The notes under the pieces: generated by a model | Database searches by the model: none | Seen by the model: only the letters and a program-made list of their open reading frames with translations | What the model was told of the DNA's origin: nothing | Translations under genes and position numbers: made by a program | Shown: positions 1-8,700 of the stretch, in pieces | Numbering within the stretch: position 1 is the first letter of the stretch | How the letters are laid out: each line of letters begins with the position of its first letter | Assembly: GCA_020344755.1 (NCBI GenBank) | Contig: CP070829.1 | Location: forward strand, 855,379 to 908,953 | Length of the DNA stretch: 53,575 nucleotides | Origin: Gemmatimonadales bacterium | GTDB lineage: Bacteria; Gemmatimonadota; Gemmatimonadetes; Longimicrobiales; Gaopeijiaceae | Direction of reading: 5' to 3'

Positions 1-818
1 GGATCCAGGATGTGGTGGTATCGCCGGCCATCATGTTCGAAGAATCGCAGGTAGTCCCCCGAGGTCGCCACCGCCGCCTCGGTGAGTTCGAGCGTGCGAA
101 GCGTTCCCGACGGGTTCTCCGGATCCCGGATCCCCACCTTCCAGGGGCGTCCTCCAGGCCCGTCCCCCAGCGCCACGAGGTCCCCGCCCACATTCACCAG
201 ACCCCGGTAGATCCCATGCTCCCGCAACACCTGCGCAGCCCGGTCCACGCCGTACCCCTTGGCGATGCCACCCAGGTCCAGCGACGCGGAAGGCACCTTC
301 ACGATGGTGCCGGACGCCACCGCGTCGACTCCTACCCAGGCCCGCCAGCCTCCGGCGTCGGCACGAGCGGCCCGGAGCACGTCGGGACTCGGTGGTGCCC
401 CTACGTGGGCGGGGTCCCACAGCACCGCCAAGCGCTCCAGGGTGGGATCGAAGCCCCCCCCCGTGACCTCGGCCCACTCCAGGGCCGCGCGGACGACCTC
501 CGCCGTCTCCGGAGCCATGGCCACCCGAGTACCCGTAGGTGCACCGTTGAACCGACCCACGTCCGAATCGTGGGTGAACCGCGTCATGAGCCGTTCAATC
601 CTGCGGAGCTCCGCCCCCGCCGCGGAGAGGGCCTGGCGGGCCATGCCCTCATGCCGTGCGGGAACCGCCAGCTCGCCCACCGTCCCCATCACCGGGAGGG
701 TGAGACGGACCAGTCGCTCTCGGGGCCGCATCCAGGTGGGTGCTGCGGCTACCCCGAGCACCCCCGCTCCCAGCGCCAGGAAGGTCCGACGATCCAAATC
801 CGACTTGTTCACTGGCAT
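1..818 (-). CDS. apbE: FAD:protein FMN transferase ApbE (C-terminus cut by window edge)
   Basis: ApbE transfers FMN from FAD onto a Thr of target proteins outside the cytoplasmic membrane; here the obvious targets are RnfG and RnfD of the same operon. The visible 272 residues start with an RR-x-F-L export signal (DRRTFLALGAGVLG) and contain the family signatures GGIAKGYGVD, NVGGDLVALG, GIRDPENPSG and, at the very edge, YHHILDP. About the last 50-70 residues of a normal ApbE lie outside the window. The ATG at 818 is chosen because a strong GGAGGAAGAGGA sits just upstream, inside the end of the preceding small gene, which it overlaps by 10 bases. An in-frame GTG two codons later is possible. 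It is the last visible cistron of the Rnf operon. Confidence 0.93.
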   Translation of the reverse strand, partial: MPVNKSDLDRRTFLALGAGVLGVAAAPTWMRPRERLVRLTLPVMGTVGELAVPARHEGMARQALSAAGAELRRIERLMTRFTHDSDVGRFNGAPTGTRVAMAPETAEVVRAALEWAEVTGGGFDPTLERLAVLWDPAHVGAPPSPDVLRAARADAGGWRAWVGVDAVASGTIVKVPSASLDLGGIAKGYGVDRAAQVLREHGIYRGLVNVGGDLVALGDGPGGRPWKVGIRDPENPSGTLRTLELTEAAVATSGDYLRFFEHDGRRYHHILD

Positions 819-1069
819 TCCTCTTCCTCCATGACGCAGCTTCCGCAGTCCCCGGCGCAGCTACCGCACCCGCCCGATCCCTCCGCCGGAGCCCGGAGTC
901 CGAACACCACGAACAGCCCCGCCATGGCCGCCGCACCCAGGACCACCTCGGCGAAGGGCACCTGCATGAGCACCTCGCCCACGGGCTCGGGCAACACCCC
1001 GTTGGCCACACGCGCCGTGGCGTCGGCGACTCCAACGAGGAACGGGGCGAAGGTCGTCACGGCGGGCAC
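809..1069 (-). CDS. small Cys-rich membrane protein, last-but-one gene of the rnf operon
   Basis: An 86-residue protein (GTG start) fitted exactly between rnfA, whose stop ends at 1070, and apbE, which it overlaps by 10 bases. It has one clear membrane helix (roughly residues 38-58) followed by a short tail with a Cys cluster, GGCGSCAGDCGSC, and an acidic end EEEECQ. I do not recognise the family. The layout (one helix, then four clustered Cys) resembles NqrM, the small iron-related maturation protein of the homologous Na+-NQR complex, but I see no convincing sequence match. A role in supplying iron to the RnfA/RnfE cluster or in maturing Rnf is inference. The start has no clear ribosome site of its own and is probably coupled to rnfA termination; a GTG three codons downstream is also possible. 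Confidence 0.72.
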   Translation of the reverse strand: MPAVTTFAPFLVGVADATARVANGVLPEPVGEVLMQVPFAEVVLGAAAMAGLFVVFGLRAPAEGSGGCGSCAGDCGSCVMEEEECQ

Positions 1070-1645
1070 CTAGGAGGTGAAGAGTCCGGCGAAGCCCATG
1101 AAGGCCAGCGAAAGGCTACCGGCCACGATGAGGACGAGCCCCATGTTCCGGGCCACCGCCGGCACATCGGCCAACTCGGTCTGCTCCCGGATGGAAGCCA
1201 TCAGCACCAGAGCCAGCGTCAGTCCCGCGCCCGCCCCCACCGCGAAGAACAGCCCCTCCACGAAGCCGTAGCCCCGGTTGGTCTGGAAGATGGCCAGCCC
1301 CAGGATGGCGCAGTTCGTGGTGATGAGGGGAAGGAAGATCCCCAGCTCCCGGAAGAGGGCCGGGCTCAGCTTCTTGATGGTCATCTCCACGATCTGCACC
1401 AGCGAGGCGATGACCACGATGAAGGAGATGAGCCGGAGGTACGGGGCGTAGACCAAAACGTACTCGTTCAGGAAGGACGCCACCATCGAGGTGATGGTCA
1501 GCACGAAGATGTTCGCGCCTCCCATGCGGAGCGCCGTCCCCACCTTGGCCGAGACCCCCATGAAGGGGCAGAGCCCCAGGAAGAGGACCAGGGTGAAGTT
1601 GTTCACCAGCATGGCCGAGACGAAGATCAGCATCAGCTCGCCCAT
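1070..1645 (-). CDS. rnfA: Rnf complex subunit RnfA
   Basis: Integral membrane subunit of the ion-translocating ferredoxin:NAD+ oxidoreductase. The 191 residues are of normal family length and form about six helices. The conserved half-helix motifs LGLCPFMG and TTNCAILG hold Cys26 and Cys112; in Rnf/Nqr complexes the equivalent Cys of RnfA and RnfE bind an iron-sulfur cluster inside the membrane that relays electrons across it. It starts one base after the rnfE stop and its stop abuts the following Cys-rich gene, so translation is coupled. Nothing appears missing. Confidence 0.96.
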   Translation of the reverse strand: MGELMLIFVSAMLVNNFTLVLFLGLCPFMGVSAKVGTALRMGGANIFVLTITSMVASFLNEYVLVYAPYLRLISFIVVIASLVQIVEMTIKKLSPALFRELGIFLPLITTNCAILGLAIFQTNRGYGFVEGLFFAVGAGAGLTLALVLMASIREQTELADVPAVARNMGLVLIVAGSLSLAFMGFAGLFTS

Positions 1646-1646
1646 G

Positions 1647-2390
1647 TCAGTCCTCCTTCCGGCTCATGGGCTCGGACCGCCGGGCGCGCACGCCCGCCGC
1701 GCCGGAGCCGCCCGCCGCCGCCGCCTCGCCGGGATCCACCTGCACCGTGACCCCGTGGGGCCAGTGTCTCGGGTGCACGGGAACCTTCTTTCGCTCCTCC
1801 CACCATGCGAAACCCAGGAGGAGGAACCCAAGGGTGAAGAAGCCGCCGGCCGGCAGGATCATGATGATCCAGGGCTCGAAGGCGTCCCCGAAGAGGGGAT
1901 ACCCCAGGAAGCTCCCGTTCCCCAGGATCTCCCGGAAGCTTCCCATCATGACGAGCGCGATCGTGAACCCGGTCCCGGTCCCTGCGGCATCCAGGATGGC
2001 ACGTCCCACCGGCCGCTTGGAAGCGAAGGCTTCCTGGCGCCCCAGGATCATGCAATTCACGACGATGAGCGCGATGAAGGCCCCCAGCGCCTTGTGGATC
2101 TCCGGGACCACCGCCGCCAGAACCATGTCGGCGATGGTGACGAAGGTCGCGATGATGAGGATATAGGCGGAAATCCGGACCTCGCCGGGAATGAGCTTCT
2201 TCAGGGTGGAGACGAGGATGCTGGAGCCCATGAGCACGAAGAAGGTGGCCAAGCTCATGGCGATGCTGTTGGCCACCGTGTTCGTCACGGCCAGCGCCGG
2301 GCAGAGGCCCAGGAGCTGGATGAGGACCGGGTTCTCTCGCCAGACTCCCCGGAAGAAGTCCTGACCCGGCGTCGTGGCGCGGGGGCTCAT
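1647..2390 (-). CDS. rnfE: Rnf complex subunit RnfE
   Basis: Membrane subunit paired with RnfA. The 247 residues contain LGLCPALAVTN (Cys30) and VVNCMILGR (Cys113), the inverted partner motifs that complete the intramembrane iron-sulfur site. There are six predicted helices, then a longer than usual soluble tail of about 45 residues rich in Ala, Gly and Arg. The start overlaps the rnfG stop in an ATGA arrangement and the stop lies one base before rnfA. Confidence 0.96.
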   Translation of the reverse strand: MSPRATTPGQDFFRGVWRENPVLIQLLGLCPALAVTNTVANSIAMSLATFFVLMGSSILVSTLKKLIPGEVRISAYILIIATFVTIADMVLAAVVPEIHKALGAFIALIVVNCMILGRQEAFASKRPVGRAILDAAGTGTGFTIALVMMGSFREILGNGSFLGYPLFGDAFEPWIIMILPAGGFFTLGFLLLGFAWWEERKKVPVHPRHWPHGVTVQVDPGEAAAAGGSGAAGVRARRSEPMSRKED

Positions 2391-3199
2391 GGCGTGCCTC
2401 CCCCACCGCCGACCGCCGCGGTGGTCCCCGCCGCGGAGGCCGTCCCACCGGCCGGGGGAACCGTGCCGCCACCGGAGGAAGCGGTGGCCGTTCCCTCGCG
2501 CCAGAGTCGCTGCAGCGGGTCCGAGAGCACGTCCAGCCGATTGTTGATGATGTCGATGATGGCCTCCGAGGAGATGGTCGCCCCGGTGATCATGTCCACC
2601 TCGTTCTCCGCCCCGGTGGCCCGGCCCGGCTTGACCCCCACCAACGGCGCCTCGACACCCCGGAACTCCGCCACGAAGCTGGAGTCCTTCTCGATCTTGT
2701 CCCCAAGCCCGGGGGTCTCCTTGCTCTCCAGCACCTTCATCCCCAGCACTGCGGATTCACCCGGGTCGTACCCGAAGATGAGCCGGATCACGTCCTGGAA
2801 TCCCGGCTCGGCGGCGGAAGCCGCCACGCCCACCGGGCTCCCGTCGGCGGCGAATCCCACGTATATGCGGTCCAGCTCCGCGGTGTCGGCGGTGGCCGGC
2901 GGCGCCGCGGTGAAGGCGCCGTCGTGCAGGAACCAGGTTTCGGTGTGGTCCGGGGCACCCAGGACCTCCTGCACCGCATCCCGCAGCACCCGTGCCTGGT
3001 ATTCCTGGATGCGGGGCTGCGACCACTGGTGCACCAGGACGATGAAGAACCCGGCCACGGCGCCGGCAATCGCCAGGGTGGCTACCAATCGGCCCGAGGA
3101 GACCTGAGGTTTCTGCGGGATACCCCGGCCGGGCTGGGCGGCGACCTCCATCGCCTCGGGTTGCTCCCCCCCACCCACGGTCGGAAGCTTCTCGCTCAT
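2387..3199 (-). CDS. rnfG: Rnf complex subunit RnfG (covalent flavoprotein)
   Basis: RnfG carries a covalently bound FMN on the outer face of the membrane and passes electrons between RnfD and the RnfA/E cluster. The 270-residue protein has an N-terminal cytoplasmic tail, one membrane helix (about residues 37-57), then the FMN-binding domain. The flavinylation motif Dxx(S/T)GAT is present as DMITGATIS, making Thr208 the expected ApbE target. The C-terminus is a low-complexity Ala/Gly/Thr/Pro tail of about 35 residues, unusual for the family. The ATG at 3199 is preferred over longer in-frame options because GGCGGAGGC lies just upstream and it overlaps the rnfD stop as ATGA. Confidence 0.95.
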   Translation of the reverse strand: MSEKLPTVGGGEQPEAMEVAAQPGRGIPQKPQVSSGRLVATLAIAGAVAGFFIVLVHQWSQPRIQEYQARVLRDAVQEVLGAPDHTETWFLHDGAFTAAPPATADTAELDRIYVGFAADGSPVGVAASAAEPGFQDVIRLIFGYDPGESAVLGMKVLESKETPGLGDKIEKDSSFVAEFRGVEAPLVGVKPGRATGAENEVDMITGATISSEAIIDIINNRLDVLSDPLQRLWREGTATASSGGGTVPPAGGTASAAGTTAAVGGGGGTP

Positions 3200-4299
3200 G
3201 GCGACGCCTCCGCCACCTTCCCCGTCCCGAACACGCGTGGCTGGGTCGCCCGGTTGATGAAGGGCACCAGCGCGTTCATGAGCAGGATGGCGTACATGAC
3301 GCCCTCCGGGAGACCGCCCCAGAAGCGGATGAGGACCACGAGGGCTCCGATGCCGGCACCGTAGATCCATGCGCCGACATTCGTCACCGGAGAGGTGACC
3401 ATGTCGGTGGCCATGTAAATGGCGCCGAGCATAAGCCCGCCTGAGAAGAGCATGAAGGGCGCACCCGGGAACGCTGCCGGGCTTACGGCGTGGATTGCGC
3501 TGGAGAGAATCGCCACCGCGGCGAACACGCTCACCGGGATACGCCAGTTCAGGTAGTTCTTGAGAGCCAGGTAGGCACCCCCCACGAGAATGAGGAGCGC
3601 CGAGGTCTCACCGATGGACCCGCTGATGGTCCCCATGAAGAGGTCCGACACCTCCGTGCCGACGCTCTCGAACTTCATGAGCCCCAGAGGCGTGGGACCG
3701 GTCACGGCATCCACCCGGGAGCCCAGGAGAGGGAGGGCGAAGGTCCCGCCCCGGAGGGTCGACCAGGCCATGACACCCCCACCGGGCAGCTCGGCCCCGG
3801 TGGGGAGGGGCCAGGTGGTCATGGCCGCCGGAAAGGCCGCCTGCAGGAAGGCCCGTCCGAGGAGGGCCGGGTTGAAGACGTTTTGACCCAGGCCGCCGAA
3901 GATCAGCTTCCCGAAGCCGATCCCCACCGCACCTCCGGCGAAGGCCATCCAGACCGGGAGCCCGGCGGGCAGGGTCAGTCCCAGCAGGAGCCCGGTGATG
4001 GCCGCCGACCCGTCTCGCAGGGCGCCGCCGGGCCCGAGCCACCGCTCGGTGACCATGGCACCCAACGTCGCGAAGCCGATGACCAGTAACGCACTGGGCC
4101 CGAAGTTCCAGGCCGCGGCCACCACTACGGGCACCAGCGTCACCACCACGGTCCACATGATCCTGGGAGTGGAATCGGGAGCCTTGAGGTGGGGTGAGGC
4201 CACCAGTTCCAGGCGACGCTCCGCTCGCCCGGAACCGCCGTCCCCGCCCGCCGAACCGGCGCCCCCAGGCCCCGTGCCGCCAGGCCCGGCGGCGCTCAT
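3196..4299 (-). CDS. rnfD: Rnf complex subunit RnfD (covalent flavoprotein)
   Basis: Polytopic membrane subunit homologous to NqrB, carrying a covalent FMN and thought to take part in ion transport. With the ATG at 4299 (GGGAGGCACGGC just upstream) it has 367 residues, a Gly-rich N-terminal tail of about 25 residues, and the typical motifs GLGQNVFNPALLGRAF and MATDMVTSPVT. The flavinylation site reads DAVTGPTPLG, with Thr203 as probable acceptor; the residue before that Thr is Pro where Ala is commonest. It overlaps rnfG by four bases and is linked to rnfC through a 17-codon mini-ORF. Confidence 0.95.
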   Translation of the reverse strand: MSAAGPGGTGPGGAGSAGGDGGSGRAERRLELVASPHLKAPDSTPRIMWTVVVTLVPVVVAAAWNFGPSALLVIGFATLGAMVTERWLGPGGALRDGSAAITGLLLGLTLPAGLPVWMAFAGGAVGIGFGKLIFGGLGQNVFNPALLGRAFLQAAFPAAMTTWPLPTGAELPGGGVMAWSTLRGGTFALPLLGSRVDAVTGPTPLGLMKFESVGTEVSDLFMGTISGSIGETSALLILVGGAYLALKNYLNWRIPVSVFAAVAILSSAIHAVSPAAFPGAPFMLFSGGLMLGAIYMATDMVTSPVTNVGAWIYGAGIGALVVLIRFWGGLPEGVMYAILLMNALVPFINRATQPRVFGTGKVAEASP

Positions 4300-4349
4300 G
4301 CCGTGCCTCCCGCCCAGCCCAATCCGGGTCCCGCCAGGGGAATCGTCAT
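4296..4349 (-). other. 17-codon mini-ORF bridging rnfC and rnfD
   Basis: Reads MTIPLAGPGLGWAGGTA then stop. Its ATG overlaps the rnfC stop (ATGA at 4346-4349) and its TGA overlaps the rnfD start (ATGA at 4296-4299), so a terminating ribosome could pass through it and re-initiate at rnfD. The peptide itself is probably irrelevant. The overlaps are directly visible; translation is unproven. Confidence 0.35.
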
Positions 4350-5743
4350 GCCGCCGCGCCCGCCTTCTCCGACGCCTTCCGCTCCGCCTCCTGGGCCTCG
4401 CGGACCCGCTGCTGCTCCCGGCGTACCGCACCCTTGGCCAGGGCGAACATCTGGGAGAGGGGGATGTTGGAGGGGCAGACGTAGGAACAGGACCCGCAGA
4501 CCATGCAGTCCGCGAGGTGCATGTCCATCATCTCCTGGTAGCGCCCCGCCTGTGCCAGCTTCCCCAACTGGGTGGGGTTCAGGAAGACGGGGCAGGCGTC
4601 CAGGCAGTGTCCGCAAGAGATGCACGGATAGGTGACCCGGGGCTTCGCCTCGGCGTCGGTGAGAACCACGATTCCGCTCGTACCCTTCAAGACGGGGGCG
4701 TCCAGGTCCGGTTGGGGCGCTCCCATCATGGGGCCACCGAACAGGACCTCCCGGGCGTCGTCGGTGAGTCCTCCGCAGAACTCCAGCACGTCCCGGGCCT
4801 TCGTACCCACCGGGATCACCAGGTTCGATGGCTTCCGGATGCCCGGGCCGGTCACCGTGACGATGCGCTCGATCAGGGGGTAACCGGTCTCGAAGATCTC
4901 CGCGATGGCCGCAATGGACCCGACATTCTGCACCACGGTCCCGGCATGGGCCGGGAGCTTCCCCGACGGGACTTCGCGCCCCATGGCCGCCTTGATCAGC
5001 ATCTTCTCGGCGCCTTGCGGATACTTCACGCGAAGGGGCAGGACGGTGACATCCAGGTCCGAGGGGATCGTGGCGTTCAGCCGCTCCACCGCATCGGGCT
5101 TGTTCATTTCCACCCCGATCACGCACCGATCCACCTCGAGGCACTGCATCATGATGCGGATACCGAAGTGGACCCGTTCGGGATGCTCCACCATCACCCG
5201 GTGGTCCGAGGTGAGGTAGGGTTCGCATTCGGCCCCGTTCACCAGGAGAAGCTCGATCTTCGTCCCTTCCGGCGCCTTGAGCTTCACGTGCGTGGGGAAG
5301 GCGGCGCCTCCCAACCCCACCACGCCGGCGTCCTGCACCGCCGTCCGCACCTGGTCGGGCGTCAGGTCATCCCAACGGGGAACCAGACGTGGCCGGGGGA
5401 TCTGGGCAGAGTGCGGATCCACGGCGATCCGCACCGCCTCGGACCAGGACCCGTTGGGGTGTGGCCAGAGCTGGACGTCCGCAACGGTCCCCGAGGCGGA
5501 GGCGTGGACGGGGACGGACACGTACCCCTGTGCCTCCCCGATCTTGTCTCCCCGCTCCACCCGGTCGCCCTTGGAGACCAGGAGTCGCGACGGCGCCCCG
5601 GTGTGCTGGGAGAGGGGAAGGACGACCTCCTCCGGGAAGGGCATGCGCCGGATGGGAAGCGCCGCGGTGGCGCCCTTGTGGTCCGGCGGATGGACCCCGT
5701 GGCTGAAGCCGCCCCGCAAGAGGGTGGAGAGAGCGTCGAACAT
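4346..5743 (-). CDS. rnfC: Rnf complex subunit RnfC (NADH-binding)
   Basis: Peripheral cytoplasmic subunit that binds NAD(H) and FMN and carries two [4Fe-4S] clusters, like NuoF. The 465-residue form begins at the ATG whose A is also the last base of the nifJ stop (TGATG); a start ten codons upstream inside nifJ is possible but less likely. The N-terminus has the RnfC barrel-sandwich region (FSHGVHPPDHK), then the Gly-rich nucleotide region VGLGGAAFPTHVKL and NGAECEPYLTSDHR. Clusters are bound by CISCGHCLDACP and CMVCGSCSYVCP, followed by a charged helical tail of about 40 residues. The long C-terminal Ala/Lys repeats of proteobacterial RnfC are absent. Confidence 0.96.
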   Translation of the reverse strand: MFDALSTLLRGGFSHGVHPPDHKGATAALPIRRMPFPEEVVLPLSQHTGAPSRLLVSKGDRVERGDKIGEAQGYVSVPVHASASGTVADVQLWPHPNGSWSEAVRIAVDPHSAQIPRPRLVPRWDDLTPDQVRTAVQDAGVVGLGGAAFPTHVKLKAPEGTKIELLLVNGAECEPYLTSDHRVMVEHPERVHFGIRIMMQCLEVDRCVIGVEMNKPDAVERLNATIPSDLDVTVLPLRVKYPQGAEKMLIKAAMGREVPSGKLPAHAGTVVQNVGSIAAIAEIFETGYPLIERIVTVTGPGIRKPSNLVIPVGTKARDVLEFCGGLTDDAREVLFGGPMMGAPQPDLDAPVLKGTSGIVVLTDAEAKPRVTYPCISCGHCLDACPVFLNPTQLGKLAQAGRYQEMMDMHLADCMVCGSCSYVCPSNIPLSQMFALAKGAVRREQQRVREAQEAERKASEKAGAAA

Positions 5744-8700
5744 CAGTTGAACGGCTCCGCCCGCTTCTTCCACTTCTCCAGGTCCTTCTCCTTCGGATTC
5801 AGGGGATCACCTGGGTGGATGATGGCGGCAGGACACTTCTCCGCAGCCTGGACCAGCTGCGCGTACGTGCCGGCCCTGGGATCCTTGATGTAGGCCTGCT
5901 TGTTCTCGTCGTAGGCGAACATCTGGCCGTTGATGTTCGTGCACTCGTTGCACGACGTGCAGAGGGCGGAGTCGATATAGGGCTCCATCAGGAGATCCTC
6001 GTCCTCGTCCTCCTCCTGAGCCGGCGCGACGCCGAGCTCCGCCTCGGCGGTCGGGGCATCGGCCTCCGGCCCGCCGTCTGACTCCTCCGGCGCGACGGCG
6101 GCCCCCGCCGGAGCTTCCACCGGGGGAGCGGCCACGGCGGATGCGGCGCCACCGTTCACCCCACGCGAAACCGAGCCCTCAACGGGACCGATGGGGGAGA
6201 GGCCCGGTGTAGCAGCCGCCTCCGTGAGGATGTCCTCCACCGTGCGATCCGCGCCTGCGGCCAGCAGGCCTTCGGCCATCCGCCGGGCTATGAGCCGGGG
6301 ATAGCTCTCCTCCAACTCCGTCAGTTTCGCCTCGTACTCGGCCCTGAGCTTGGCGGCCTGCTCCTGATACTGACGCTCCAGGGCGTCGCTCACCGTATCC
6401 CGGACCGAATCCGGGACGTCGAGTCCCGCCAGCTCCCGGAGCTGGTGCCAGTAGAGAAGGCGTTCTTCGGCCAGGAAGACCATCTCATTGGAGCAGACGA
6501 TCCTCGAACGGTTCCCACTTCCGTCCACCATCCAGATGAAGGGTCGCTTCCCCTCCCGCTCGTCATGGGAAAGGTCCACGAACTCGTGGAAGAGAACCAG
6601 GTCCGGGTCTCCCTCGCCGGCGGACCGGAAGTGCTTCCGGAACCGTGTCTCCGTGAAGGCCCAATCGGCGATGGTGAGAGGGTACTCCTCCGTGACCTCC
6701 TCACCCTCCTCGTTCCGGAAGGTCAGGTTGTAGGTAGGCCACGTGGCGTCCATGGCCGGATTCCCTTCCAGGGAAAGGCAATCCGAGATGTCCCGCCCCC
6801 CATCAGGGTCGTAGGTGAAGAACGGGAAGGCCCTGGCTTCCAGCGCGAGCTTCGCCGCCTCGGGGGCCCAGTCATCCGCCAGACCGTGCTCCACGGGGCA
6901 CGGCGTGTAGATGTTGAAGATCGAGGGACGCCGGGTGTTCAGACCCTTGATCACTCCCTCCATGAGGTGGGAAGCCAGCGCCTGGGAGGACTGGTGCACA
7001 AAGACGCCGCGGTGCGCAATGGCGATGTACCCCAGCTCCTTCCGCACCTCCTCCTTTCCGTGATGGGCCTTCCCCCAGGCGGACATGTCCGCCACCTGCC
7101 CGGTGAACCCGGAGGTGCACGCCTGTCCACCGGTGTTGGAGTAGACCTGGGTGTCCAGGACCAGGACCCGGATCGGCTTCCCCGATGCCATGAGGCGAGA
7201 CAGGTTCTGGAATCCGATGTCCAGCATGGCCCCGTCTCCCCCGATGGAGAGAATGGGCGGGCACAGCTTGAACTCGTCGTCGTCGAACTGCTGCCAGTCG
7301 AAGTCCGAGAAGAAGAGCTCGTCGGCGGCCTTGTCGTAGCCTCCCTCCACGAGCTTCCGGGCCCGGCGGAGTGAGATGAAGGCATCCCCCATCTTCCGCA
7401 TGTGCCCCTCGAAGATCCCGATGGCGATCGAGGGGGCGTCCTGGAAGAGATGGTTCACCCAGGGGAAGGGATACGGATTGTAGGGATACGTGCTCCCCCA
7501 GACCGACGAGCACCCGGTGCTGTTGGTGATCCCCAGGGGTGCCCGGCCGCGTCCACTGGGACCCGTCGTGTAGCGCCACTTCAGGTCTTCCAGCTCCTTC
7601 CGCGATCGGTTCAGGAGGTCCACCTCGGCCCGGACGTCGTCGGGCAGCTTCACTTCCACCGATCCCTGGGCGGCGGCGTCCACGTCGGTGTGCTCCGACA
7701 CGAGATCGTGGGCCTTTCGGGCCAGCCCCGCAGTCAGGGAGTCCACCTCGTTCAGCAGCTTGTCCACCCGGGGATGCATGACCGCCTCGATGGTGCTCAC
7801 CACCAGGTGCACGGCGGTCTTCTCGCCGCACCCCATGCAGGCGCCATCGCCCCCGGCCATGGAGCGGTAGTTCTCCTTCTTCAGCAGAAGGGAGGAGAGC
7901 ACGCCGATGCCCTCATCCAGGTTCCGGACGTTGACGTACCGGTCCTCCGTATCGGGAAGCTGCTCCCAGAACTTCCAGTTCCGGCGCAGGCGATCCACGA
8001 TCTCCTCGTCCTGCCGGACGGTGATCAGGGCGTTTTCGGGGCAGACGTCCACGCAGATGTTGCACCCCTTGCACGCTTCGGGACTGATGGTGATGGCCAA
8101 CAGCCCACCCGACCCCTTCTCCCGATTCTCCGGGACGTCGTAGAACGGGGTCGTCTTGGCCAGGGGGAACTCGGACAGGACCGAATAGACCGATGCCCAT
8201 TCCTCATCCAGGGCGGCGCGGCGCTCGGCGTCCCAGCCCAGCTTGTCCGACACGTTTCCGTACGCGGCGGAGAGGGTGTCCGCGAAGGTCTTGAAGGGCA
8301 CCCCCTTGAGCTGCTTTCGAGCCTCACGGGCCAGGTGCCGGGAGATCTGCTTCACCCGGTCCTTGGGCTTCCCGTTTGACGCGTAGGTCACCGCCTCCTC
8401 CAGGAGGTTCTCCACGCTCACGACCAGCCCGGGAATGGCGGCGTCGGGGCATTGGACCCAGCACTGGGAGCACCCTGTGCACTTCTCCGGAATGAAGTCC
8501 GGCACCTCGAAGCGGATGTCGGTCATGTCCCGCACCGCGCTCGTGGCCGCAGGGATGGCGCTGATGGCGGCGAAGGGATCGGCGATGCCGTCCTGTCCCA
8601 CCGCGCAGACGGCGCAGACCTGCTCGAAGAACCGGCCCGGGTCCGCCAGGCCGTCCTCCGCGGGCACGTCCATGAGGGTGGGCATGCGGGCGGCGGGGGC

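Noticed and set aside
12..1073. Plus-strand 353-residue ORF at the left edge
   Set aside because: It is Arg/Pro/His-rich shadow sequence opposite apbE and the Cys-rich gene, whose minus-strand frames carry clear family motifs and ribosome sites.
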